Assembly (NCBI GenBank): GCA_038373885.1
Contig: JAWZYV010014407.1
Span: forward strand, 372,001-436,000
Length of the DNA: 64,000 bases
DNA from: Cheiracanthium punctorium
Taxonomy: Eukaryota; Arthropoda; Arachnida; Araneae; Cheiracanthiidae
Reading direction: 5' to 3'
Shown: piece by piece, positions 45,841 through 56,189 of the stretch
Numbering within the stretch: the first letter of the stretch is position 1
Layout of the letters: every line of letters begins with the position of its first letter
The notes under the pieces: generated by a model
What the model saw: the letters and a program-made list of their open reading frames with translations, nothing else
The model's database searches: none
Told to the model about the DNA's origin: nothing
Made by a program: the position numbers and the translations under genes

Positions 45841-47690
45841 CAATCAGCAGGTACTGTTTCTTCACAAACTTGCCAATCACCCTTTAAAGTTGACAGTTAA
45901 CTGGCATTTCTTAGCTACTATGAAAAAGAAAATTTAGAATATCCACCGAATTGATTAGTTAATATATTTTCTGCCAAAAAAATAGGTAAAAAGAATGCTA
46001 ATTTGCACAAATCACCCCAAAAATATTTGTCATGCTGTTTTTCAGGGTAAATTTAGGCTAAAATTTGTGTTCCGTGAATCAAATAATTAAATTCTGCATT
46101 TTGTTGCATGTAAACAAGTTGACTAGAATGCGAGAGATAGGGACCTTCTGGTTTTCCCATATAAAACGGGGGTTTTTTGGCGGTTACTCTCCAAATGTTA
46201 GAGATACTGCTTCTACGAGTTCGAAAATCCAAACAATCTTATAGGCTAACGATTGTTTGCGTAATCAATTGAAAAGGAGGCAGTCTCCAGCTACTGGGAG
46301 AAACAATTTGGTATGGTATCTGGTGTAGTTCCAGTATCCAATATCATTCATCTATTCCGTATTGGTTCCAGTTCTTATTCTGGATGTTGACCATCCAGCT
46401 AACAAGCTGCTCCGACTTTTCAATAAGCCAAAAGTTCGGTTCAACAAATGAAATAATTAGCATCGTACACTGTATAAGGTCAAGATATCGAACGATCACA
46501 CAGCCATCTGTAATCGATAACGAGAAATGAAGCAGAATTCTATTACCTACTGCCCATTTCTAAAACGATTATGGTTAGTTAAGGCTCCATTTGTTAAGAG
46601 ACAGTAATAATTTTACTGAAATCAAATAGTCACAACACATCTGGAATAATGCAATTTTACTGAAGTATTCGTGAAAATTTTGTAAAACAGCAGTTTTGTA
46701 AGCGATTACTGACGATTGTAATGATTCCAAAGTCTAGAAGGGGGCACTTTGATGTACCGACGGAAAAGGGTTGAGGAAAGTCGATTTTTGGCTGCACGAA
46801 ACTTTCAACGTATGTAAATTCCAAGCAAACGAGGCTCGGCACGCATATCGACCCTACAGCTTCCTTTAATGGGTTGCCCCGCTGGAAAAGCTATGCCAGC
46901 AGTGGCATCATACTTTTTTTGTGCGTTTTTTTGGTTATTCATTTTTAACCGGCGTTTTCATTTCCTTCACGGTATCAAGCATATGGCCTTGAAATCGGCT
47001 AATGCTTCGCCAGTCGAAGCATATTAGAACCAGGCTCGGTCAAACACCCCCAATCGTACATCTCTGGAGTAGTTGGTGATGCCGTAAGCTTCTATCTCAG
47101 TGGTATGAGTAGGTCAGGCGCTGGAATACATGGGGTATGACGGGAATGTATGCAAATGGAATTATTCATTAAGGCCGAGCAGATTACATCAAGCCTAGAA
47201 CCTCCTTGTAAGCGCAACGGGATGTCCTTGCAAAAATGAGAAAAATAGTAATGAAAATGAAACCTTTTCTTTGCCAGCAAGGTATAGTAATAAAGTTTCA
47301 TTTTTCTCCTTTGAAGCAATGTGCAGTAACAAAAATTATTTTCTTAGGCAGAAAGGTGCATTATTCAAAGATCAAATACCTCTTTTCGTGAAATATAATA
47401 TTTTACGTATTTCCCAGAAATGTATATGAAAATGAATCTTTCTTTCCCAAAAACGTATTCCGAAGTAAAAAGGGGAAAATGAGAATAAAAGACTGAGTCT
47501 AACAAAATTTCTTGCGTAAAAAATAGATTGTAGAATATTAGTTTCGGAGGAGAGGGAGAGAGAGCTAGAGTTTATCGAGATCCATGGCACTTTTTGGGCC
47601 TTCATTTCAATTGTTCCTATAAGTAAAAGATCATCTTTATTTCAAAGTGCAATTGCACAACACAGTATTTGGACAAACACATACATCCAT
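45841..47690. other. Unassigned, relatively unique DNA
   Basis: No gene or paired transposon ends. Much of 46140-47240 is moderately complex sequence and could hold further regulatory DNA. Confidence 0.3.
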
Positions 47691-47693
47691 GGG

Positions 47694-48404
47694 CATAGGC
47701 ATAGCATTGACTGATTTTTATTATTATTTTTTTTAAAGGGGGGGGGGACATATCGAATTTAAGATCAGAAAAGGGAATTTCCTTTGTAATTTCCAGACAA
47801 ATGTTGAAAATAGAAGATTTTGAGATAAAGCTAGGAGGTACCAACCCCCCCCCACACACACACACACTAGAGATGAGACGGGCTCAGCCCGAGCCCGGGC
47901 CCGACTCGGGCTCGGGCTCTGTAATTCACGATTGCGTTCGGGCTCGGGCTCGTGAAAAATTTCTCCTTTGTTGAACATACTCCTTGAAACAGATTTTAAA
48001 AAGTGATTCTTGGGATAAATAGACGTACTTATTTCAAAAAATAGCGGCACGGGGGACTAGAAGGTGTGTGAAGCTCCAAAATTTATTGTATCCTCTTAAT
48101 GAAGTAGTTAATTTTATTTGCATTTAGATGAAATTTCGGGTTCGGGCGGGCTCGGGCTCCAACTTTAATAATATTGCTCGGGCTCGGGCGGGCTCGGATT
48201 AAAAGTCTTCGGCCTCGGGCTTCAAAAAATGAGCCCGAACTCATCTCTACTCACACACACACACAACGTTTCACCTATGTCCATAATTTAACGGTATTGG
48301 CGTAAATTGACATGCAACATTGGGGGGTGGGGATTTCCAAATAGGTGATATATGAATTTTCTTGAATTTAGGTGGGCAATTCCCCTTAGTAAGCTACGCC
48401 TATG
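47694..48404. mobile_element. TIR element, CATAGGCATAGC ends, hosting a hAT
   Basis: CATAGGCATAGC and GCTACGCCTATG are inverted ends. The interior has G-runs near both sides and a CA microsatellite into which the hAT at 47868-48249 inserted. A fragment of this family lies at 34690-34870. No target duplication is clear. Confidence 0.55.
47868..48249. mobile_element. hAT MITE, GGGCTC family (short form)
   Basis: TIRs TAGAGATGAG and CTCATCTCTA; nearly identical to 1844-2218 through the centre (GACGTACTTATTTC, TAGCGGCACGGGG). Both flanks are CA-repeat DNA, so the 8-bp duplication is blurred. Confidence 0.88.
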
Positions 48405-48468
48405 GTTAACTGGATTTGAACCCGACATCAAACCACTCTCATAGCAGTCGGCAGCGGCAGGTGTGCAG

Positions 48469-49339
48469 TAGAGATGAGACGGGCTCAGTCCGAGCCCGAG
48501 CCCGAGCCCGGGCTCGGGCCCTGTAATTCACGATTGCGTTCGGGCTCGGGCTCGTGAAAAATGTCTCCTTTATTGAGAATACTCCTTGAAACGGATTTTA
48601 AAAAGCGATTCATCGGAAAAATAAAGGTATTGATGTGATGCTAGGACTTGCAACAAATTAATGGATGGGTAAAAAGCTAGCTTTTTCACATAATTTACTA
48701 AATTGTGTGTTGTGCTATTTCATTTGCGTATGTATGTTAAAATACAGTTAATTCAAAATTTTGGCCTCATTCTTGACTGGTCTATCTTAGTTAAATGTGT
48801 ATATTCACATCGTATCATAAAATATTTTTTAAAAGTAATTTTGTTCCTATCAACTAAATTCTTATGCAATAATATATTCTTATGCAATTCTATGCAAATA
48901 TGCAAATTTCTTAAATTTGTTATCCAAAATCTCTTTTCTGGACGTGCTTTAAATATAACATTTTTTTAATGTCACTATACGAAATTTATAACTTGTACTT
49001 TTCTTTATCTAATATATCTAAGTACATACGAATGTTTAACACTGATGTGACTACTCAACGGAATTTTTAATAAAAATTGAAAGGTTATTGTTATTATTTG
49101 ATAAACATGGATATAAAGAATTAGAAAGTGCATTAAGAGTTTGCAACTCTATTTGTCTTTAATTTGCACAAGCAGAAAAATTTATCGTATTGTATCAATG
49201 AAGTAACTGAATTTTATTTATCTTTAGCTGAAATTTCGGGCTCGGGCTCCGACTTAAATAATATTGCTCGGGCTCGGGCGGGATCGGATTAAAAGTCCTC
49301 GGGCTCGGGCTTCAAAAAATGAGCCCGAACTCATCTCTA
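48469..49339. mobile_element. hAT element, GGGCTC family (long form)
   Basis: TIRs TAGAGATGAG and CTCATCTCTA; exact 8-bp duplication GTGTGCAG at 48461-48468 and 49340-49347. At 871 bp it is the longest copy here. About 48620-49080 is AT-rich DNA absent from the short form. The 88-codon frame inside is not recognisable as a transposase. Confidence 0.9.
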
Positions 49340-49347
49340 GTGTGCAG

Positions 49348-49914
49348 ATACGTGAAGTCATCACAATATATTATACTCAAACAGTTAAAAGCTATATTTT
49401 ATAATGATTCTAATCGAAAAGTAAAATAAGTACGGAAAACATTTTCAACAGCCCTTATGCAGTGCATTACTTAATACACAATACACATTCAATATTCTTG
49501 TCTTGGTTAGATTTACAATAGTTTACGGGAAGCATACCACCAGAAAAAAAGCACTGTTTCTGCCCACTGAATTCGACTAATTTGAAGGTAAAATGTAATC
49601 TACTCTTGAGGATTTTCTTACTTTTTCTTTTCCCTTCCACCCAGAACCGGGCCTCAAGAGATTTGTAACATGTATGACCCAAACAGCGGAGGTTTCGTTT
49701 TTTTCCCCCTCCTCCGCACAGTCTGGGGCATCGTCATTGCTCATGGGTTGATCATCAGTATGCCAGTGGGCAACATCACTCAACTCAACTCAAGTCTACG
49801 TAGCAACGTTTGCGAGGTTGGAAATCTCCAATTATGGATTCCGTGTCTCTGGGGCAGCGGGCAAAATCTGGGATGCCCAAAGACCGCTTACCCTTTCGTT
49901 AGCTACAACGCGGC
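49348..49914. other. Unassigned DNA
   Basis: Segment 49660-49910 is higher-complexity, with CAACTCAACTCAA short repeats. No gene recognised. Confidence 0.3.
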
Positions 49915-49918
49915 TTAA

Positions 49919-50495
49919 CCCTTTGAGACACAACCCTTTCCCAATGCTGAAAGAAGGGCAGCCGTTGCCATCGCTCGGCTTAACTACCAGCAAGATGGCG
50001 GACGATCGAAAAGTTCATCGCGTGCCACAGATCTAGGGACCCCTTTTTTGACGACAGCTGGCTGTGCCGGGCACAGCCAGCTGTCGTCACCCTTTCATCA
50101 AAAAAGGGTCTCTAGATCTGTGGCACGCGATGAACGTTTCGATCGTCCGCCATCTTGCTGGTTTTTTCTGGCATGTTTTTTTAAGGTATCCATTTATTAT
50201 TTAACCTCATTATATAATTAATTTTAAGTAAATTTTTAATGTTTTCTAATATGTTAAGTCGAGCGATGGCAACGGCTGCCCTTTTTTCAGCATTGGGCAA
50301 TCTATCTAGCTGTTTTCGCATTTTTCCATTTTTCAGCAGATGTCAGTGCTGTTAAAACTAATCGTGACAACTTTTTTACGGGAAATGACGTGATAAACAG
50401 TAAAGGATTCTCGTGGAGCTATGTCACCCGCAACTGTTTTTATAGAAATCAAATCTATTCTTCGTGACTGGCAACAGTGACTGTGCGTTAAAGGG
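49919..50495 (-). mobile_element. piggyBac-like MITE, full copy with internal insertion
   Basis: TTAA at 49915-49918 and 50496-50499. B end CCCTTTGAGACACAACCC, B core, full central palindrome, inverted B core, A unit ending GCGTTAAAGGG. About 90 bp of AT-rich DNA (50162-50252) splits CATCTTGCTGG from GTTAAGTCGAGCG, a later insertion not seen in other copies. Confidence 0.92.
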
Positions 50496-50499
50496 TTAA

Positions 50500-50728
50500 G
50501 GCCAATTACTTTTGTGGCTAATGCAACATGCGCGACTGAAAATGATAATGCTTTTGATTGCATTGGTTGTTAAAAAATAATTTAAGATTATTTTTTTCAT
50601 CAGCTTTACAGTATACAGAGTTATTCAAAATTTTATGCCAGAAATGTAAAGGGTGAAAGAGGAAAACAAGACAGTTCAGAATCATACGGCAATGTGCGGT
50701 TGGAAATGTCATGTTTGTCTACCTGTTA
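50500..50728. other. Unassigned DNA
   Basis: No feature recognised. Confidence 0.3.
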
Positions 50729-50732
50729 ATAA

Positions 50733-51352
50733 TGTTACGAATTTTCCGGGCAACCTGCTGTTCTGGGGTTTAAAATAGTTCAAAATTCGTATTCAACGCG
50801 TCAAATAGTTAAATTTTGCTTTTGGTTGCATCAAAATCGGTCAACTAGAACCGGAGATACGGAGGTTTGGGTCTTCCCATTGATTTCTATGGTTAAATCT
50901 AGAAATCTAGAGAAATATTGGTCCTAGACATTCGGTAACCTCACTTTTGGGGACTTATTTTTGGCTCCAAATTTGGCGATATTTCGCCAAAAGTCATCAA
51001 GCTTGGCGACATTTGGGTCATTTGGCGCGATTTTCCCAATGGGGCTTGTAAAGAGAGTTTTTCTGCATTACCATACATAATATTCTAATATTTCTCTTAA
51101 ATGGCGTAATCGAAATTCCCGCTTTATGTGGAATCTTCGAGAAATACATTCTTCTGGAAGCTTCTTGTAGCTTCTGCGTCACCTATAAATACAAGCATAT
51201 CAGAGGCTGACAAAGTTCGACTTGTCCGACAAAGTTCTCGAAGCAATAAAGTTTGTGTTCCATCCTGGCAATCTGACTCTGTTCTAGAACTTTCTACACC
51301 AACTGGGCTTTAGAACGACGAAACCAGGAAACAAGCAGAGTATTCTGCAACA
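50733..51352 (+). mobile_element. Solo LTR
   Basis: Starts TGTTACGAATTTTCCGGG and ends CTGCAACA (TG...CA), with ATAA duplicated at 50729-50732 and 51353-51356. It has a TATA-like CTATAAATAC at about 51182 and the poly-A signal AATAAA near 51244, giving the U3-R-U5 order. No primer-binding site or coding DNA follows, so internal recombination has left one LTR. It is homologous to 1-391. Confidence 0.85.
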
Positions 51353-51359
51353 ATAATCA

Positions 51360-51662
51360 CTTTGGAAGAACTGTTTGAGTGTTTATCTAAATTATCAATC
51401 GAGTTTCATAAGTAAATAACTTTTCTGAGACACTTTTACAAAGAAATGAAATAGAATTTGCAAACTACCACTTTTAGTTAAGAGCTTTCTGTGAAAGGTG
51501 CATTAGCTTTTGACATACGATGATCGGAAAGTTCACTGTTACTTCAATACTTCTTCCAAAACGTCTTGGTCCCCTCTAACACCCTTTACATTTTTGACAT
51601 AAAGTTTTGAATCACCCTGTATATGTAATAAATCTGGAGATTGTAGATAATCGCTGGACACT
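51360..51662. other. Unassigned DNA
   Basis: No feature recognised. Confidence 0.3.
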
Positions 51663-51891
51663 GTGTGTGCTAGGGCTGGGCCAAAAATCGATAAATACCG
51701 ACATATCGGCTTTATTTCAACATGAGATATCCGATATTCCCATTTTCATTTCAGTGAAATCTCGAATTCGATAAAGGTCAAAAATACAGACCGGCGATAT
51801 GAAAATCGCGAGATCAATACAAGCTTGTGATGCTTTTGCTACTGCTTTCTCTCCGTTGGTGACGATACCGGATCGCGGAAAAAACAGCTCC

Positions 51892-52492
51892 ATGGTTTAT
51901 TAGCCTAATTACCATAATTAATTAACGTATATCTCGGAAACTATCCAACGGAGCACGTTTTTATTTATTCTCGACCCCACCCCCTAGACTCCACACCCCC
52001 ATCGATACTTAAAATTTCGAATGCTTTGACACCAAACTTAACCTTTTAATCTTACAGGCCCAGGGGGTCATACGAAGCTCCCCTATATTTTCAATTTGGG
52101 CATTTTAAACGCTAGCCTCCTCCGGCGGCATCTCCAAAGCCTGAAAACCGTCCCAGAGCCAATTTCTACATGTTTGCAGTCCTTTTCAGCTTCAATCATG
52201 GTTAATTAGTCTAATTACCATAATTAATTACCGTATATCTCGGAAACTATCCATCGGAGCGCGTTTTTATTGATTCTCGACCCCCCCCCCCTTGGCGTAA
52301 CACCCCCATCGTTACATAAAATTTCGATTACTTTGACACCAAACTTAACCTTTTAATCTTACAGGCCCAGGGGGTCATACGAAGCTCCCCTGTATTTTCA
52401 TTTCGGGCAGTTTAAACACTAGTTTTACTTGAACCGCCCTACGACGGCATCTCCAAAGCCTACAAACCGTCCCAGAGCAAATTTCTACATGT
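51892..52492. repeat. Two-unit tandem duplication of about 300 bp
   Basis: Units 51892-52173 and 52197-52492 share CATGGTT, ATATCTCGGAAACTATCCA, GACACCAAACTTAACC, GGGTCATACGAAGCTCCCC and CAATTTCTACATGTT-like blocks in order. They lie between two copies of the element's left terminus. Confidence 0.88.
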
Positions 52493-52941
52493 TGGCATAG
52501 GGCTGGGCCAAAAATCAATATTTACCGAACTATCTGATTTATTCCGGCATAATAAATTCGATCTTCCCCTTTTCATTTTATCGAAATCTTGAAAACGGTA
52601 AAGTTCCAAAGATAGCGGCCGCCGATAAAAAAATACCGAAACCGATTTCCGTCAGTTTTCCAGCAGTGATCAACGCTACTAAAAACTAACGCGTCAATCA
52701 AGCATTCCCGAGTCCGATTACAATACCGAATAAAGAACTTTGTGGGATTCGTATGGAGACTGCAAATCCACAGCTGTCGGAGTCGGCATATTTTATTCAG
52801 TTGGAAGCAGTTGACTTTTTTGTTGTTGTTTACGGCGAGTTCAGATTTCGATGACAGTATTTGTATTTATACAGTTTTTTAAAAACTGAAAATTTTCAAA
52901 CTATGTTTATATTAATCTGCCATTAAATGATATGAACTGAG

Positions 52942-53396
52942 ATATATGAAGGGTCCAGGGGTAAAACCACTTTACAGCCTTTTTTTCGAAAATGAGAAAT
53001 TGGTGTCATCTTCTAGCTTTAAATGAGAACTTAACCACTTGAATTATTTTTGGGGTAGAACCACTATTAAGAAAAGAAACAAGCTATAGTATAATGGGTC
53101 AAGTTTTGGTATAATGGGGAAAACCACTTTACAGCGGGCCCTCGAAGTCTTTTTTCTCAGAAGCAAAATTTTTTTGTAAAGTCGTTCTACCCCTGGACCC
53201 AGGGGCGTAGCCAGGGGGGGGGATATCGGGATATATCCCCCCCCCCGAAATGTTTGGATTAGTGATGAAATTCCGTCTATTTATACTCATATACGTTCAT
53301 ATCCCCCCCCCCCCCCCGAAATTTTTTTCCAGGCGCATATCCCCCCCTCCCCTAAAAATTTTCCTGGCTACGCGCCTGCCTGGACCCTTCATATAT
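52942..53396. mobile_element. Foldback MITE, GAAGGGTCCAGGGG ends
   Basis: ATATATGAAGGGTCCA at the left is the reverse complement of TGGACCCTTCATATAT at the right. Pairing extends to GGGGTA, ACCACTTTACA once the nested hAT is removed. A TA-type target duplication is possible but merges with AT flanks. Confidence 0.75.
53200..53378. mobile_element. hAT MITE, CAGGGGCGTAGCC family (innermost)
   Basis: Ends CAGGGGCGTAGCCAGG and CCTGGCTACGCGCCTG; exact 8-bp duplication CCTGGACC at 53192-53199 and 53379-53386. Long G and C homopolymers lie just inside the ends. It sits in the right arm of the MITE at 52942-53396. Confidence 0.92.
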
Positions 53397-53635
53397 TAAT
53401 TTTAATTAAATAAAGTACCAGCAATTACTCGTTAAAATCTATTTTAATAAATTTTGAATATAGCAAGTGGTTTTACGGTTTGTTTATTTGAATGCTTACA
53501 TTTCAAAAATACTAAAATTAAGTGGGGAAAATATCGATACATCGTGATATCGCAATATAAGATGGTATCGATATCGATATTTCAAATTCCAATATCGTCC
53601 AGCCCTAGTGTGTGCTGTGTGTGAAACTGTTATGT

Positions 53636-53713
53636 GCAAAATTGTACCCCAACTTACGCGGTTATCGCTCGGTACCACTTACCACGTAAGTTCGGGGTAT
53701 CGCTGTACTGTAA
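53636..53713. mobile_element. pogo/Tigger-like palindromic fragment
   Basis: ACCCCAACTTACGCGG and CCACGTAAGTTCGGGGT are imperfect inverted repeats, and the right side ends CGCTGTACTGTA, giving CAGTACAGCG as a pogo-like terminus on the reverse strand. Confidence 0.5.
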
Positions 53714-53730
53714 AAAGAATGGTTTATTGA

Positions 53731-54350
53731 GGGAAGTGAAAGAATCATATTAATTTTTATTCAGAAACACATAGCCCCATCGCATGGACCAGAAAGTAAA
53801 TTTAAAATCGTCGTAACATTTTAAAATAATTGCTTTTCCCGTATTTTATTCATAAAAACATGTAAAATTTTATTTATCTTATAATAACCAAATATATACT
53901 ACGAAGGAGTCAAATAAGAACAAATAAATGTAAGGAAAAATCTCATTTTAAACTTTTTTCTTGGAATAAAATTTCCTATTTAGAAAATTTTTAATGGGGA
54001 AAGGGAAGTAAGGATCATTAATTTTGATTCAGGAAAACATAGCCCCCATCGCATGGACCAGAAAGTAAATCTAAATTTACGTAGCATTTTTAAATAATTG
54101 CTTTTCCCGTATTTTAGTGATAAAAACATGTAAAATTTTATTTTATGTTATAACTGCTCAAATATACTACGAAAGAGTCATATTAGAGCAAATAAATGCA
54201 AAAAGAAAAAAAATCTCATTTTTAATTTTTTTTTCTTTGAATAAAATTTCAAAAGAATCCTAACACAAATTAAAACAATTAAATGTAAAACCTCTCATTT
54301 TTAACTTTTTTCTTTGAATAAAATTTCAAAAAAATCCTAACACAATTTGC
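53731..54350. repeat. Tandem duplication, ~272-bp unit with a sub-duplication
   Basis: GGGAAGT-A, CCCATCGCATGGACCAGAAA, ATTGCTTTTCCCGTATTTTA and ATAAAAACATGTAAAATTTT occur in order in two units starting near 53731 and 54003. The tail (CTCATTTTTAA, TTTGAATAAAATTTCAAAA) is repeated again with a period of about 80 bp to 54350. Confidence 0.9.
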
Positions 54351-55385
54351 ATAGTTCCCCCCCCCCCCCCCATTGCCAAACAATTTTTTTGTTAAAATAA
54401 ATAAAAACTTCGTGGAAAAAAACACACATAAAATGTAGCTTGTACCTAATTAATTGCTAAAACAAATTTTTGTTATGTCTAAGGAACTAAATACTAATCC
54501 AATTGCTATAATTCTGCTTATAGCAGACTGCACTCGTATAAGTCCAATACTCACGGAATATGAATTTAGATATGAAAATTTATACATGAGACACTCGGTT
54601 TATCTGGTCCTATGACAATGAATGAGGTCATTTCGACCTCCAAATGAAGACCAAACATCGAGGCATGTGCACCGTGTCGTGACGTCAAAATGACGTCACG
54701 GCCAAAACTATTAACTTAGTTGTAAATGTCAGTTTTATTTTCCAGCACGGAGACAGACTGGCCGTCTGTTAGACGCCTGTGATAACTGTGACTGGATGGA
54801 AGAGGTGATTAATTTATCCTGCCTCTCTGGAACCACATTTCAGCGCCGTAATCAAGCATGCTGCGGAAGCGAGCTCCAGAAGAAAAAAATTAAAACAAAA
54901 GAACACTTAGTATAACTTGTAAGAGATATATAAATATACAAGAGACAAAATTGTCTCTGGTGGTCTGATTTATGTATTTTCCAAGCGATACGGGCAGTCA
55001 GGTTTATGAAAGAGCAAACATACCTTCTTTGTATCACAACTTTTTAGATAAAGTGGCGATCTTTCTTAAGTTCAAATACGGGACACTTACTTATCCCGGG
55101 ATTAAAATTATATAATGAAAACAACAGTGTTTAAACTTCGAAAAATTTTTTGTGCGAATTTATACTTAGTAGATTATAACACTGCCAATCACACAGGCAC
55201 AAATACTTACTAGCAAAAATTCAATTTTTCGCCGTTCTTTGAAAATAAATGGATATCCTCAAAACTGTGATTTTTAACAATGAAAGGATATCTTCTGGCG
55301 GTGATCACGGGGATTAAAATGCGAGATAATATGCGTCTGCTTTTCAATACTGGACAAAACCCCTAATAGGGAAATGTCCAGTATA
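54351..55385. other. Unassigned DNA with a CRE palindrome
   Basis: Two TGACGTCA sites at 54680-54687 and 54691-54698 form one larger palindrome (54678-54700). No gene recognised. Confidence 0.4.
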
Positions 55386-55390
55386 ATATG

Positions 55391-55907
55391 TAGTGTTTTC
55401 ACTAGAGCGCGAGAACGCGAGAATCTCGCATTTTTTTTTTTTTTTCTTTTTCTCTCATTAACAAATTATTACTGCGAGAAATTTGCGCACCCATACAAAT
55501 CGGTTTCTCAAAGAAAAAAAATAATGAAGAACACAGAGAGTAAAAGTGGATTCTCAAGTGCTCCTAAATCTATGAAAGAATAAAAAGAAGGGGGCTGGGG
55601 GGTTCCTTGGAAACATTCTCTGGGGGGATCTTAAACTGGGTTACTTTTATTGCATGTAACTGCGCTTGATTTAGACTTGGAGGTCCAGTTACACTCAACA
55701 AAAATAACTAAAAATCACAAATACCTTGATTTGGTGTATTTACCCGACACAGGAATAAATACCCTTTTATAAATACCCTACCTACTGGATATTTACCCAA
55801 CCAAAATCTATTAGTGAAAGATTCTCACCCATTTTATAAAACTCTCACTCAGTTTGCGGGAAAGGGTGAGAAATTCTCACCCATTTTTTTCTGCAATGAA
55901 AACCCTG
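55391..55907. mobile_element. hAT-like element, CAGGGTTTTCA ends
   Basis: TAGTGTTTTCACTAGAG at the left and TGCAATGAAAACCCTG at the right are imperfect inverted ends. CTCACCC and GCGAGAA short repeats lie inside. Only ATG matches at the flanks, so the duplication is lost or the ends are mis-set. Confidence 0.5.
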
Positions 55908-56023
55908 ATGGGACAGTTGGTCACTTTATTTTAGAAAAACTCGATAAGCGTATATTTCCACCCCCCCTCCCCGAGGACGGACACTTAATATACAGACATG
56001 CGCCATTACAGAGGCCTGAAGCA

Positions 56024-56187
56024 AAAATGTAGCCAGGGAGGGCTGGGCCATATTGGCCAGGATCCCTCTATAAAATTTAAATTTTTGTTAATTAGGTGTA
56101 AATAATTCTTTCGTTTAATAAATTTTATCTTTTCCATCTTTTCAACTGCCCCCTCCTCAGATTTTCCCCCTCTCGATACGCCACTAG
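56024..56187. mobile_element. Decayed GTAGCCAG-type hAT fragment
   Basis: Begins AAATGTAGCCAGGGAGGG and ends TCGATACGCCACTAG, with TAAATTTTTGTTAATTAGG as in 20112-20260. No target duplication. Confidence 0.45.
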
Positions 56188-56189
56188 GA

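Larger units (their letters stand above)
51671..53607. mobile_element. hAT element, TAGGGCTGGGCC family, with nested inserts
   Basis: Ends TAGGGCTGGGCC and TCCAGCCCTA; exact 8-bp duplication GTGTGTGC at 51663-51670 and 53608-53615. The interior contains a second left terminus (52501-52512), a ~300-bp tandem duplication, and a foldback MITE that itself contains another hAT. No transposase frame remains. Confidence 0.88.

Noticed and set aside
48411..48468. tRNA-like B box on the minus strand near GGATTTGAACCCG
   Set aside because: Too short, with no clear A box and interrupted by the adjacent hAT insertion.
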